Positions 24,453-33,820 of a stretch of 38,029 bases of DNA are shown here, piece by piece. The notes beneath the pieces were generated by a model that was given only the letters and a program-made list of their open reading frames with translations, did no database searches and was not told the origin of the DNA. Each line of letters opens with the position of its first letter. The first letter of the stretch is position 1. The stretch is from Parvimonas sp. GTDB lineage: Bacteria; Bacillota; Clostridia; Tissierellales; Peptoniphilaceae. Location of the stretch: contig JALEHY010000015.1 in the NCBI GenBank assembly GCA_022770425.1, positions 1 to 38,029 on the forward strand, given 5' to 3'. The translations under genes and the position numbers were made by a program.

Positions 24453-25136
24453 ATGAAAAATTTTAAAAAAGCAATTATAGCAGGAGTATTAGCTTTAAGT
24501 TTAGTGGTAGGAGGATATTACGGAGGATTTAGAGCATTTGCTGATAATGAAGAAAAAGCTGAAGTTAAAACTGAAGAAAAGGTAGTTTATTCTTTTAAAA
24601 CGCAAGCAGAAGCAGAAAAAATTGTAGGAAAATTAAAAGCAGGAAAAAAATATATCTTAAGAGAAAAAAAGGCAGCTAAAGGATATGTAAGAAGTAAAGA
24701 CATTGAGTTTACAGTAAATGCAGATTCAAAAGAACAAGAGATAAAGGTTGTAAATGACTTTACAAAAGTTGACTTTTCAAAAACAGATATTACCGGAGAA
24801 AAAGAAATATCGGGAGCAAAACTTAAAGTTGTAAAACTAACTGAAGATAAAAAAGAGGGCGAAGAAATTGAAAGCTGGACAAGCGGAGATAAATCACATA
24901 GAATTGATAAAATGGAACCAGGTTTTTATCGTTTAATCGAAGAACAAGCTCCAGATGGATACACAATTGCGACTGCGGTTGATTTTGAAGTAAAAGAAAC
25001 TGGAGAAGTACAAAAAGTAGTTATGAAAGATGATACAACAAAAGTAAAAGTTGTGAAAGTTGGCTCAGATGATGAAACAAAACAACTTGAGGGTTGTGAT
25101 TTTGATATAATTGAAGTTGAAGAAAATAACAATTAA
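24453..25136 (+). CDS. Secreted Cna-B-like protein without wall anchor
   Basis: 227 residues, SD AAGGAG ahead of ATG, 13 bases after the adhesin. Signal peptide AIIAGVLALSLVVGGYYGGF (about 6-30). Domain one (VVYSFKTQAEAEKIVGKLKA, GKKYILREKKAAKGY) is repeated in the next gene. Domain two is a Cna-B fold (DFSKTDITGEKEISGAKLKV ... GFYRLIEEQAPDGYTIATAV). The C-terminal LEGCDFDIIEVEE mirrors the end of the adhesin. No LPXTG and no C-terminal span. Probably a secreted partner in a pilus-like or matrix assembly. Confidence 0.75.
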   Translation: MKNFKKAIIAGVLALSLVVGGYYGGFRAFADNEEKAEVKTEEKVVYSFKTQAEAEKIVGKLKAGKKYILREKKAAKGYVRSKDIEFTVNADSKEQEIKVVNDFTKVDFSKTDITGEKEISGAKLKVVKLTEDKKEGEEIESWTSGDKSHRIDKMEPGFYRLIEEQAPDGYTIATAVDFEVKETGEVQKVVMKDDTTKVKVVKVGSDDETKQLEGCDFDIIEVEENNN

Positions 25137-25156
25137 TAGTTGACAGAGGTTAAAAT

Positions 25157-25672
25157 ATGAAAATACTAAAAAGGTTTAAAAGCTTTTTATTAAGTCTTTT
25201 AGTTTCTTTTCTTTTAATAAACGGTAATAGTTTTGCAGATAAACAAGAAGATAAGAAAAATCAAGTTGTAGAAATAAAAGCAGAAGAAAAAGAGAAAGCA
25301 GAAAAGAAAGAAAAAGAATTAGAAGAAAAAACAAAAGAAAAAGTAGTTTATTCATTTACTACAAAATCAACTCCTGAAGAAATAAACGGAGTTTTAAAAG
25401 CCGGGAAAAAATATATCTTAAGAGAAAAAAAGGCGATAGACGGATATAAAAAAGCAAAAGACATTGAGTTCATAGTTAGAAAAGACGGAGTAGAACAAGA
25501 AATTAAAGTTATAAATGAAAAAGATGAACCTAAACCTAAGACTCCTCCAAAATCTAAAAAAACAATACCACAAACTAACATAAAAAATGGAACAGTGATT
25601 TTCTCATCACTTTTACTCGTGTCAGGAATTTTGGGATGTATTCTTTTTTATAAAAAAAGAACTGAAAAATAA
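25157..25672 (+). CDS. Cell-wall-anchored protein with IPQTN-like sorting signal
   Basis: 171 residues. Signal peptide FKSFLLSLLVSFLLINGNSF (about 7-27), a charged Lys/Glu stretch, then VVYSFTTKSTPEEINGVLKA and GKKYILREKKAIDGY, a near copy of domain one in the preceding protein. A Pro-rich spacer leads to TIPQTN (about 137-142), a hydrophobic span (GTVIFSSLLLVSGILGCILF) and YKKRTEK. The order motif, span, positive tail is a sortase signal, but with Asn where class A substrates have Gly; NPQTN of sortase B substrates is the nearest variant I know. No sortase gene is in the window. It is the only one of the three with an anchor. Confidence 0.75.
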   Translation: MKILKRFKSFLLSLLVSFLLINGNSFADKQEDKKNQVVEIKAEEKEKAEKKEKELEEKTKEKVVYSFTTKSTPEEINGVLKAGKKYILREKKAIDGYKKAKDIEFIVRKDGVEQEIKVINEKDEPKPKTPPKSKKTIPQTNIKNGTVIFSSLLLVSGILGCILFYKKRTEK

Positions 25673-25675
25673 ATT

Positions 25676-25700
25676 AGGGGACGGATAAGTCCCCTTTTAT
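25676..25700 (+). terminator. Terminator after the surface-protein genes
   Basis: AGGGGAC (25676-25682), loop of six, GTCCCCT (25689-25695), then a T-rich run. Confidence 0.85.
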
Positions 25701-25825
25701 TTTTTTATAATTTTAAAAATAATGCATTAAAAAATAGCACATATTTTTAAAATTTTCTATATGAGCAATATATTGATATCAAAAATAAATAAAATCTAAA
25801 AATACGCTAAAATATTAAGATAGGA

Positions 25826-26791
25826 GTGGTAAAAATAAAAAAGTTGAATATTTTGGAACTTTTTGGAGGAATAGGAGCAATCAGAAAAGCTTTAATAAAT
25901 TTGAGAGTTGAGTTTGAAGTTTTAGATTATGTTGAAGTTGATAAAAATGCAGTTAGAGCATATAATCTGCTATATGATGAAGATTATATAGAAAATTCAG
26001 TTGTAAGATATCAGATTGAAACTGAAAAACAAATAGATATATTAATTCACGGTAGTCCTTGTCAAGACTTTAGTATTATAGGAAAAAAACAAGGTGGAGA
26101 AAAAGGAAGTGGAACAAGGAGTAGCTTATTATTTGAAACAATTAGAATAATTGAAGAAATGAAAGAAAAACCTAAATGGATAATTTGGGAAAATGTAAAA
26201 GGTGTATTAAATGAAAAGTTTAAAGACACCTTTTCTTTTTATATAGAAGAACTAAAAAGGCTTGGATATGAAAGTAAATTTAAAATTTTAAATGCAAAAG
26301 ATTTTGGTTTACCACAGAATCGAGAAAGGGTTTTTGTTATAAGTTTTTTAGGAGAAAATAAATTTGATTTTGAAAAGTTAGATAAAAGAAGGTTAGAGCC
26401 TATAGAAAATTTTTTAGAAAAAGAAGTATCGAATGAATATGTAGTAAAACAAAAATCAATTTTAAAGATATTAGAAAAGAAAATTTTTAACAAGTCTATG
26501 AATAAAAAAAGAGCGAAAGTCATAAAAGATTATTGTTATACAATTTCTACGAAGCAGGTGCGATTACCTAATGCAGGTTTTGTAAAGTTAAAAGATGAAA
26601 GATATAGATATTTAACAGAAAAAGAATGTTTTAGACTTATGGGATTTTCTGATGAAGATTTTAAAAAGTTAGAAAATGAATTTAAGACTGAAGGTAAGCT
26701 ATCTTCAACATTATATAAACTTGCTGGAAACAGTATAGTAGTTGATGTTCTTATCGGTATTTTAAAAGAAATTATTGAAAAGGAGCAATAA
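25826..26791 (+). CDS. C5-cytosine DNA methyltransferase (solitary)
   Basis: 321 residues counted from GTG at 25826. FGGIGAIRKAL is motif I, GSPCQDFSIIG contains the catalytic C79, WENVKGV is motif VI, and PQNRERVFVI is motif VIII; the C-terminal LTEKECFRLMGF and YKLAGNSIVVDVL complete motifs IX-X. It acts on double-stranded DNA with S-adenosylmethionine. The target domain is short, so the sequence it recognises is unknown. No restriction enzyme is adjacent: it probably protects the element from host restriction. The start is odd: GTG overlaps the SD AGGAG (25822-25826), while a codon at ideal spacing, 25835, is ATA. Its stop is one base before the giant gene's start. Confidence 0.92.
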   Translation: MVKIKKLNILELFGGIGAIRKALINLRVEFEVLDYVEVDKNAVRAYNLLYDEDYIENSVVRYQIETEKQIDILIHGSPCQDFSIIGKKQGGEKGSGTRSSLLFETIRIIEEMKEKPKWIIWENVKGVLNEKFKDTFSFYIEELKRLGYESKFKILNAKDFGLPQNRERVFVISFLGENKFDFEKLDKRRLEPIENFLEKEVSNEYVVKQKSILKILEKKIFNKSMNKKRAKVIKDYCYTISTKQVRLPNAGFVKLKDERYRYLTEKECFRLMGFSDEDFKKLENEFKTEGKLSSTLYKLAGNSIVVDVLIGILKEIIEKEQ

Positions 26792-26792
26792 A

Positions 26793-29700
26793 ATGAGTAA
26801 AAAAGATAATATATTCTTTACGGATGAAGATATAGAAAGAGCAAAAAGTATTAGTATTTTAGATGTTGCACAAAGACTTGGTTTTCATTTAGTTAAACAG
26901 GGCTCTATATATTCGACTAAGGAACACGATAGTTTGAAAATATATCCTATTTCAAATACATATTATCGTTTTGCAACAGGAGAATCGGGAAATACAATCA
27001 ATTTTGTAAGAAATTTTTCAAATTTAGATTTTAAGGAAGCGATGAAATTTTTGCTTGGAGAAATTGAAAGAAGTACAAGTTCTAAAAATTTTAGTCAAAT
27101 TGACCAAAAAGAAAAAATTACGGAAGAAAAAGAAAATTTTCATCTACCTAAATTAAATAACAATATCAAAAGATCATATTCATATCTGGTAAATACAAGA
27201 AAGATTTCGAAAGAAGTTGTAAATGAATTTATAAAAAATAAAAGTATAAGAGAAGATATAAATCATAATGTGTTGTTTATCGGCTTTGATGAAAAACAAA
27301 ATCCTAAGTATTGTACTTTATCAGGGACTTTATCAGAAGTTAAATACAAAGGAGAAGTTAAAAACAGTGATAAAAGATATGGATTTAGATTTGAAAATAA
27401 ATATAGTAAAAAAGTTTTAGTTTTTGAATCTCCAATAGATTTATTATCAGCAAAAACTATTTTAAAGTCAAAGGGAAAAGACAGAGATTATTCATATCTT
27501 TCACTTGGTGGATTAAGTCCTTTGGCTCTTGAAAATTTTTTAGAAAACAATAAAAATGTTGATACCATTGTTTTTATGCTTGACAATGATATTAAAGGTA
27601 GAGAAACTTTTGAAAATATGAATGAAAAATATAAAGATAAATATAAAATTATGGATATGTCTTTTCAATATGAAGGATATAAAGATGTAAATGCTTTGCT
27701 TCAAAGTAATGATTTAAAAGATATACATTTTAAAAGTTTTAAAGACGAAAAAGATATAGAAAAGCAACTTATTTCCGATAATTTTTTTGATTTAAAAGAA
27801 TATAGAAATGAAATTGAAAAGGAAATTTTATATGATGAGAATAAGTTTATTGATTTTTTGAAGGTAATGGGAAATAATCATAAACAAAGTTATAATAATC
27901 AACTTTTTATATCCGTTATGTATCCGACAGCAACAGCTTGTACTACAAAAGAAAATTGGGAAAAATTTTTTAATAGAAATATAAAAGATAATGCAAAAGA
28001 AATAGAGGTTTTAAAGGGAAATTCTTTTGAAATTATTTATGATATAAAAGATACTAAACTTATCGATGGAGAAGAAGATACATTTTACCATTGGGGAGAA
28101 ATTAAAGAAAGAAATTTTTTAAATATAAATAGATATTTAAAGAATAATTTTTTAACTTTGAAAAATAATCAAAGTATAGATGATAAATTTAGACTTATAG
28201 TAAATGATTATATGAATAAAAATTTTAAATTTTTGAAAGAAGATATAGAAAAGGAAAAGTTTTTATATGAAGCTTTAAAAATAAGTTCTTTAAGTAAACT
28301 TAAACAAAGTTATGGAATAAATAAAAAGCTGATAAAGAGCGGACTTAAAAAATTTAGTTACAAAGAAAAATTAGACCTTATGAATATAATTCATTATTTT
28401 AATAAAGAATTTTTGGGAAAAATAAAATTATCAGAAATTGAAAAAAATAGAAAAAAAGTGCTGACAAATGAAAAAAGTGGCGGTATAATAAAAGAAAAGG
28501 AAATAGATAAAAATATAGGAGGTAAAAATCATGCAACACAGAGTGATGGTCGAGGACTTAGAGGACATAGAAACTGGAGTGAAAAAGACGATAAACTTTT
28601 ACATGAGGAAAGACGTCGTGGAAGTTCTGGAGTATTTCATTTTGGAGAAGATAAAGGCGGAGCCGAAATGCCAAGGACAAACTCCATTAAGCAAGAATGC
28701 AGCAATGTACAGAATACAATATCTCCTACACCACACGAACAAAAGGAAGTACGACATGATAGTGGATATGTACTGCGATGGGACGATGATGAAACACTTG
28801 ATAGAGATGGTGGAAAGGATAGACGAGTTTTACAATCGCCGAATGGAATGGGCAGAGAGAAGTTGGGGGAAAGAACTAACTCCGAAAAAAATAGAGGAAA
28901 TGGAAAGAAAAGGGGAAACGTTAGAGGACTTTTGGAGGAAAGTGAGATACACAGAAATTCTTCAAGCAGAGAGAGAAGTGATGGAAATGTACGTTTACGC
29001 TTAGATGATATAGGAGAAAAAGAAGATGATAATTTCAGAAATTCTTTACAAGATAGTAAAGAGATTAATGTGGACCATTCCAATCTTAATAATAAGTTTA
29101 ATCTTCAAAATGATGATTGGAATGGTAAGGAAAATAAAAGAAATGATGACAGGTTAGAAGTAGAGAAATCTACTTCTTTTAATTTGGAAGAAAATCTAAC
29201 CCAAAAAAGTTTATTTGATAATTTTGAAATAGAAAATAATTTTGGTCAAGTTGACCAAAAAGAGAATTTAGTCACCATTGCTGCTTCATTACCTAAAATG
29301 GAGGATAATACTAAAATTTATAATTTTAAAATTACAAAAGAAATTCAAGTCGAAAAACTAACTCCAAGTGAAAGATTAAATAACAATATTGAAGCAATTT
29401 CTATGCTTAACAGAGTAGAGAGTGGACAAAGAGAGCTTGACAGTACAGCTCAGGAAGTTTTAGCAAAGTATGTAGGCTGGGGCGGACTTTCCGAAGTTTT
29501 TGACGAAAGCAGAGAAGGACAGTGGGAAGTTGCAAGAAATTTTTTAAAAGAAAATTTATCTACAACAGAATATGAAGCTGCAAAAGAATCAACCCTAACA
29601 GCATTTTATACCCCTAAAGCAGTTATAGATAGTATTTATAGTATTTTAGATAATTTAGGTTTTGAAAAAGGAAATATACTTGAGCCATCAATGGGAATTG

Positions 29701-32700
29701 GAAATTTTATAGGAAATATTCCCGATAAAATGAACAAATCAAAATTTTACGGTGTAGAGCTTGACTCTGTTAGTGGTAGAATTGCAAAACTTCTTTATCC
29801 AAAAAGTAATATACAAGTTAAAGGTTTTGAAAAAACTTCCTTTTCAAGTAATTTTTTTGACGTAGCAATAGGAAATGTTCCTTTCGGAGATTTCAAGATA
29901 AATGATAAGAAATATAATAAAAACAATTTTCTAATTCATGATTATTTCTTTGCAAAATCCATTGATAAGGTAAGAAACGGAGGGATTATTGCCTTTATCA
30001 CATCAAGTGGAACGATGGATAAAAAAGACGAAAGCATAAGAAAATATATAAATGCAAGAGCTGAGTTTTTAGGAGCTATAAGGCTTCCAAATAGTACCTT
30101 TAAAGGCGTTGCAGGAACTGAAGTAACCTCAGATATAATATTTTTAAAGAAAAAAGAAGGAATACGTGAAATAGAATCGGATTGGCTTCATCTTTCTAAA
30201 GATGAAAAAGGATTTACTTACAATAAATATTTTGTTGATAATCCTAATATGGTAATTGGTTCTATGGAAGAAGTGTCAGGAAGGTTTGGAAATACTTTAA
30301 CTTGTGTTTTAAAAGAAAATGAAAGTTTAAAAGAACTTTTAAATATTGCAAGTTTAAATATTAAAGGTAAAGTAGATGAGGTTGAAATAGAATTTGAAGA
30401 TCCTAATATGAATGTAGTACCGGCTTTTGACAATGTAAAAAACTTTTCATATACTTTAATGGATGGTAAGATTTTTTATAGAGAAAATTCTGTAATGACA
30501 GAATGTAACTTTAAAGAAAAAGACAGAAAAAAACTTATAGATTATATGAAATTAGCTGATAAAGTAAAGGAAATAATAGATTTGCAAAAGGGAAATTTTA
30601 CTGAAGAAGAAATTTCAGAAAGTAGAAAGGAACTTAATTTAATTTATGATGAATTTTTTAAAAACTATGATTTCTTAAATCATAAGTTGAACAGAAAACT
30701 TTTAAATATTGACAGCAGATATCCTTTAGTATCTTCAATAGAAATTTTGAAAAATGATGATTTTGAAAAGAAAGCCGATATTTTCTTTAAAAGAACTATA
30801 TCAAAAGCAGAAATTCCTGATAAAGTAGAAAATTCAAAAGATGCTTTGATTTTATCCATTAATGAAAAAACTTGCGTTGATTTTGATTTTATGCAAAAAT
30901 TGACTGATAAAAGCAGATTAGAATTGATAGAAGAATTAAGAGGAGATATATTTTTAAATATTGACGAATATATAGACGGTTATAAAAACTTTTTTGATGA
31001 TTTTGAATATATTTCAAAAGATGAATATTTAAGTGGTAATATTAGAGAGAAACTAAAGGTACTTAATTTGTATATTGAAAATGTCGAAAAAAAATCTTTA
31101 GAAAAAGGCACTGATTTTGAAAAAGAACTTAAGATGTTAAATTTCCAAAAACAAGAGTTGTTAGATGTAATGCCTAAAGACTTAACAGCAAGTGATATAA
31201 ATGTAAGGCTTGGTACTACTTGGATACCTCTGGAAAACTATAAAGATTTTATTTTTGAAACTTTAAAGACTTCTTATTGGGCAAAAAATAATATAAAAAT
31301 ATCATATTCACCTTTTAGTTCTGAATATCATATCGATGGTAAAAACTATGATTCATACAACGATTTGGCTAATTTAACCTTTGGTACTAACAGAGTTAAT
31401 GCTTATAAATTAATAGAAAATTCTCTTAATTTAAAAGATACAAAAGTTTTTGATAAAGTTAAAGATGTTGGAGGTAATGAAAGAGAAGTTTTAAATCAAA
31501 AAGAAACTTTACTTGCAATGCAAAAACAAAGTTTATTAAATGAAGAATTTAAAAATTGGATTTTTAAAGATACAACTCGACGTCTTAAGCTCGAAAAAAT
31601 ATATAACGAAAAATTTAATTCAACAGTAAATCGTGAGTATGATGGGGAAAAATTAAATTTTTCAGGGATAAATCCTGAAATTAAATTAAAGCCTCATCAA
31701 AAAAATGCCATAGCAAGAACTTTGTTTGGAGGTAATACTTTATTAGCTCATGTTGTTGGAGCTGGCAAAACTTTTGAAATGGTTGCAAGTTCTATGGAAA
31801 GTAAAAGGCTCGGACTTTGTACTAAATCTTTATTTGTAGTACCTAATCATTTAACAGAACAGATGGGACGTGAATTTATGGCTCTTTATCCTGGTGCAAA
31901 TATTTTAGTTGCAACAAAAAAAGATTTTGAACCGAAAAATAGAAAGAGATTTGTAGGAAAGATTGCAACAGGAGAATATGATGCAGTTATTATTGGACAC
32001 AGTCAATTTGAAAAAATTCCAATGTCTAAAGAATATCAAGAAGAACATATAAGAGAACAGATTTCGGAGATAGTAGATTATATTGAAGAATATAAGTTTA
32101 ACAATGACCAAAAGTTTACAGTTAAAGACCTACAGAAAACTAAAAAGAAATTAGAAGCAAGGTTGGAAAAATTAATAGATGATGATAGAAAAGATGATGT
32201 AATTTGTTTTGAAGAACTTGGAGTAGATAAACTTTTTGTAGACGAAGCACATTCTTTTAAAAATTTATATCTTTATACAAAGATGAAAAATGTAGCAGGT
32301 ATTTCTCAAACAGAAGCCATAAAATCTTCAGATATGTTTATGAAATGTCGTTACATGGGCGGGGTTACAAATAATAAAGGAGTTGTTTTTGCAACAGGTA
32401 CCCCTATATCTAATTCAATGACGGAGCTTTATACTATGCAGAGATATTTGCAATATGATGAACTTAAAAAAAGAGATTTACAAAACTTTGACGCTTGGGC
32501 AAGTACCTTTGGAGAAACTCAAACGGCTTTGGAATTATCTCCTGAAGGCACAGGATATAGAATGAAAACTCGTTTTTCAAAATTTCATGGACTACCTGAA
32601 CTTATGAATATGTTTAAAGATGTTGCTGATATAAAGACTGCTGATATGCTTGATTTAGACGTTCCAAAAGTGAAGTTTGAAACGGTAATTTCTAAACCTA

Positions 32701-33206
32701 CCATTGAACAAAAAGAAGTATTAAAAACTTTATCAGAAAGAGCTGAAAATGTTAGAGCTAATAACGTTGACCCAAGTGAAGATAATATGCTAAAAATTAC
32801 CAATGACGGTAAAAAACTTGCCCTCGACCAAAGATTGATAAATGAGTTTTTGCCTGATGATGAAAATTCTAAAGTTAATATTTGTGTAAAAAATGTTTTT
32901 TCAATTTGGGAGAAAACAAAAGAAAAATCTCTATCACAAATAATATTTTGCGACATGTCAACACCTAAAGGCGAGGGTTATTTTAATATCTATGATGATA
33001 TAAAAAATAAACTTATAAAAAAAGGAGTTCCTAAAGATGAAATAGCTTTTATTCATGATGCTAAAAATGAAAAGCACAGAGAAGAAATTTTCAGTAAAGT
33101 TAGAGAGGGTAAAATTAGAGTATTTATAGGTTCGACATCAAAATGTGGAGCAGGAACAAATATTCAAGATAAGTTAATAGCTTTACATGATTTAGATGTT
33201 CCGTGG
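26793..33206 (+). CDS. Giant Toprim/LtrC-like/N6-methylase/SNF2-helicase protein, exon 1
   Basis: 2138 codons from ATG at 26793 (SD AGGAG) to the Trp codon before intron 1. Order: DUF3991/Toprim_2-like primase part (ILDVAQRLGFHL; FESPIDLLSAKT near 210; FMLDNDIKGRE near 263); an LtrC/ArdC-like segment near 345-450 (FLKVMGNNHKQSYNNQLFI); a charged disordered linker of about 250 residues from 560; an N6-adenine methylase-like domain (FYTPKAVIDS; ILEPSMGIGNFIG; GNVPFGDFK near 1028 as motif IV); and an SNF2-type helicase (LAHVVGAGKTFEM near 1654; VDEAHSF near 1816; FATGTPISNSM; GSTSKCGAGTN near 2113). Such proteins occur in all Tn1549-type elements; their task in transfer is not settled. Without splicing the frame ends two codons into intron 1 (stop 33210-33212). 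Confidence 0.93.
27089..27109. promoter_or_regulatory. Dispersed palindrome, copy 6
   Basis: TTTTAGTCAA-A-TTGACCAAAA, one mismatch between arms. In the giant gene, encoding FSQIDQ after the primase-like start. Confidence 0.75.
28461..28489 (+). promoter_or_regulatory. Promoter inside the giant gene, ahead of the nested gene
   Basis: CTGACA (28461-28466), 17 bases, TATAAT (28484-28489). Together with flanking AAAAAAGTG and GTATAATAAA it closely copies the promoter at 21299-21327. It lies 41 bases before the nested ATG, whose SD is perfect. Confidence 0.7.
28531..29004 (+). CDS. Gene nested in the +1 frame of the giant gene (TnpV-like, tentative)
   Basis: 157 residues wholly inside the linker-coding part of the giant ORF. 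AGGAGGT (28517-28523) is seven bases before ATG and a promoter lies just upstream. The product is a balanced helical protein: FYMRKDVVEVLEYFILEKIK, YRIQYLLHHTNKRKYDMIVD, GTMMKHLIEMVERIDEFYNR, and a C-terminal WRKVRYTEILQAEREVMEMY. The end and the G-x-x-x-x-HL pattern recall TnpV proteins (PF14198) of CTn elements, but the N-terminus does not, so the family call is weak. The overlapping giant frame here is Arg/Gly/Asp/Ser-rich and disordered, as if this frame bears the stricter constraint. Local DNA is visibly richer in G+C than its surroundings. That it is a real gene is fairly convincing; its function is unknown. Confidence 0.68.
   Translation: MQHRVMVEDLEDIETGVKKTINFYMRKDVVEVLEYFILEKIKAEPKCQGQTPLSKNAAMYRIQYLLHHTNKRKYDMIVDMYCDGTMMKHLIEMVERIDEFYNRRMEWAERSWGKELTPKKIEEMERKGETLEDFWRKVRYTEILQAEREVMEMYVYA
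29240..29260. promoter_or_regulatory. Dispersed palindrome, copy 7
   Basis: TTTTGGTCAA-G-TTGACCAAAA, perfect 10-bp arms. In the giant gene between linker and methylase domain, encoding FGQVDQ. Confidence 0.85.
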
Positions 33207-33820
33207 GTGTGACTTGAAAGTCGCATAGATAATTGTTTAACTAAATGAAGATTAAACCCTCTATTCCGTTAGAGGTAGCCTAATACCACCTGCTTTATCA
33301 GCAATGATAATGTTTGGAAGCTGGTATGACAATGTAGCCCTCCACGAAAGTGGTAAAGTCGAAGCCGTGAGGCTAAGGCGAATCTGCTAGCAACAATGCG
33401 GTTAGGGAGCTAGGCTTGAGTAGTATGGCTAACATAAGTGAACTGTCATTTAAACGTCGTAACATCCAACGAGCCAAAGTTGCTGACAGGCTCTAGCCCA
33501 AAATGGGAAGCGGTCAGATAATCCTCTCCATGGTAGGATTACACGGATATAAGTACCGCCGGCGAATGAGACAGAGCCTAACCTATTCTTGTTATCTATG
33601 TGGAACAAGGTAAGCCTGTATCTCTCCTAAGAATTTAGGAAAGTATTTTCGTAAGAAATACCGATAGAGGTGCAGGTATAGGATTGTAGAAAAAGCGAAT
33701 GTCATTTTGTAATGAAATGAATAGGGGTTCAAAATTTGCCCTAACCCGAAAGGGTGCAGACTTCTACGTAAGGTAATTCTTTACAAGAAGCTTATAGAAC
33801 TTTTGAAAGGAGTAAAGCAA

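Noticed and set aside
28637..29083. 148-codon minus-strand frame over the nested gene
   Set aside because: Ser/Leu/Phe-rich mirror of the Glu/Lys/Arg-rich sense strands, with no supporting signals.
32099..32115. AATGACCAAAAG as an eighth palindrome copy
   Set aside because: Only a half-site; the left arm is not complementary.
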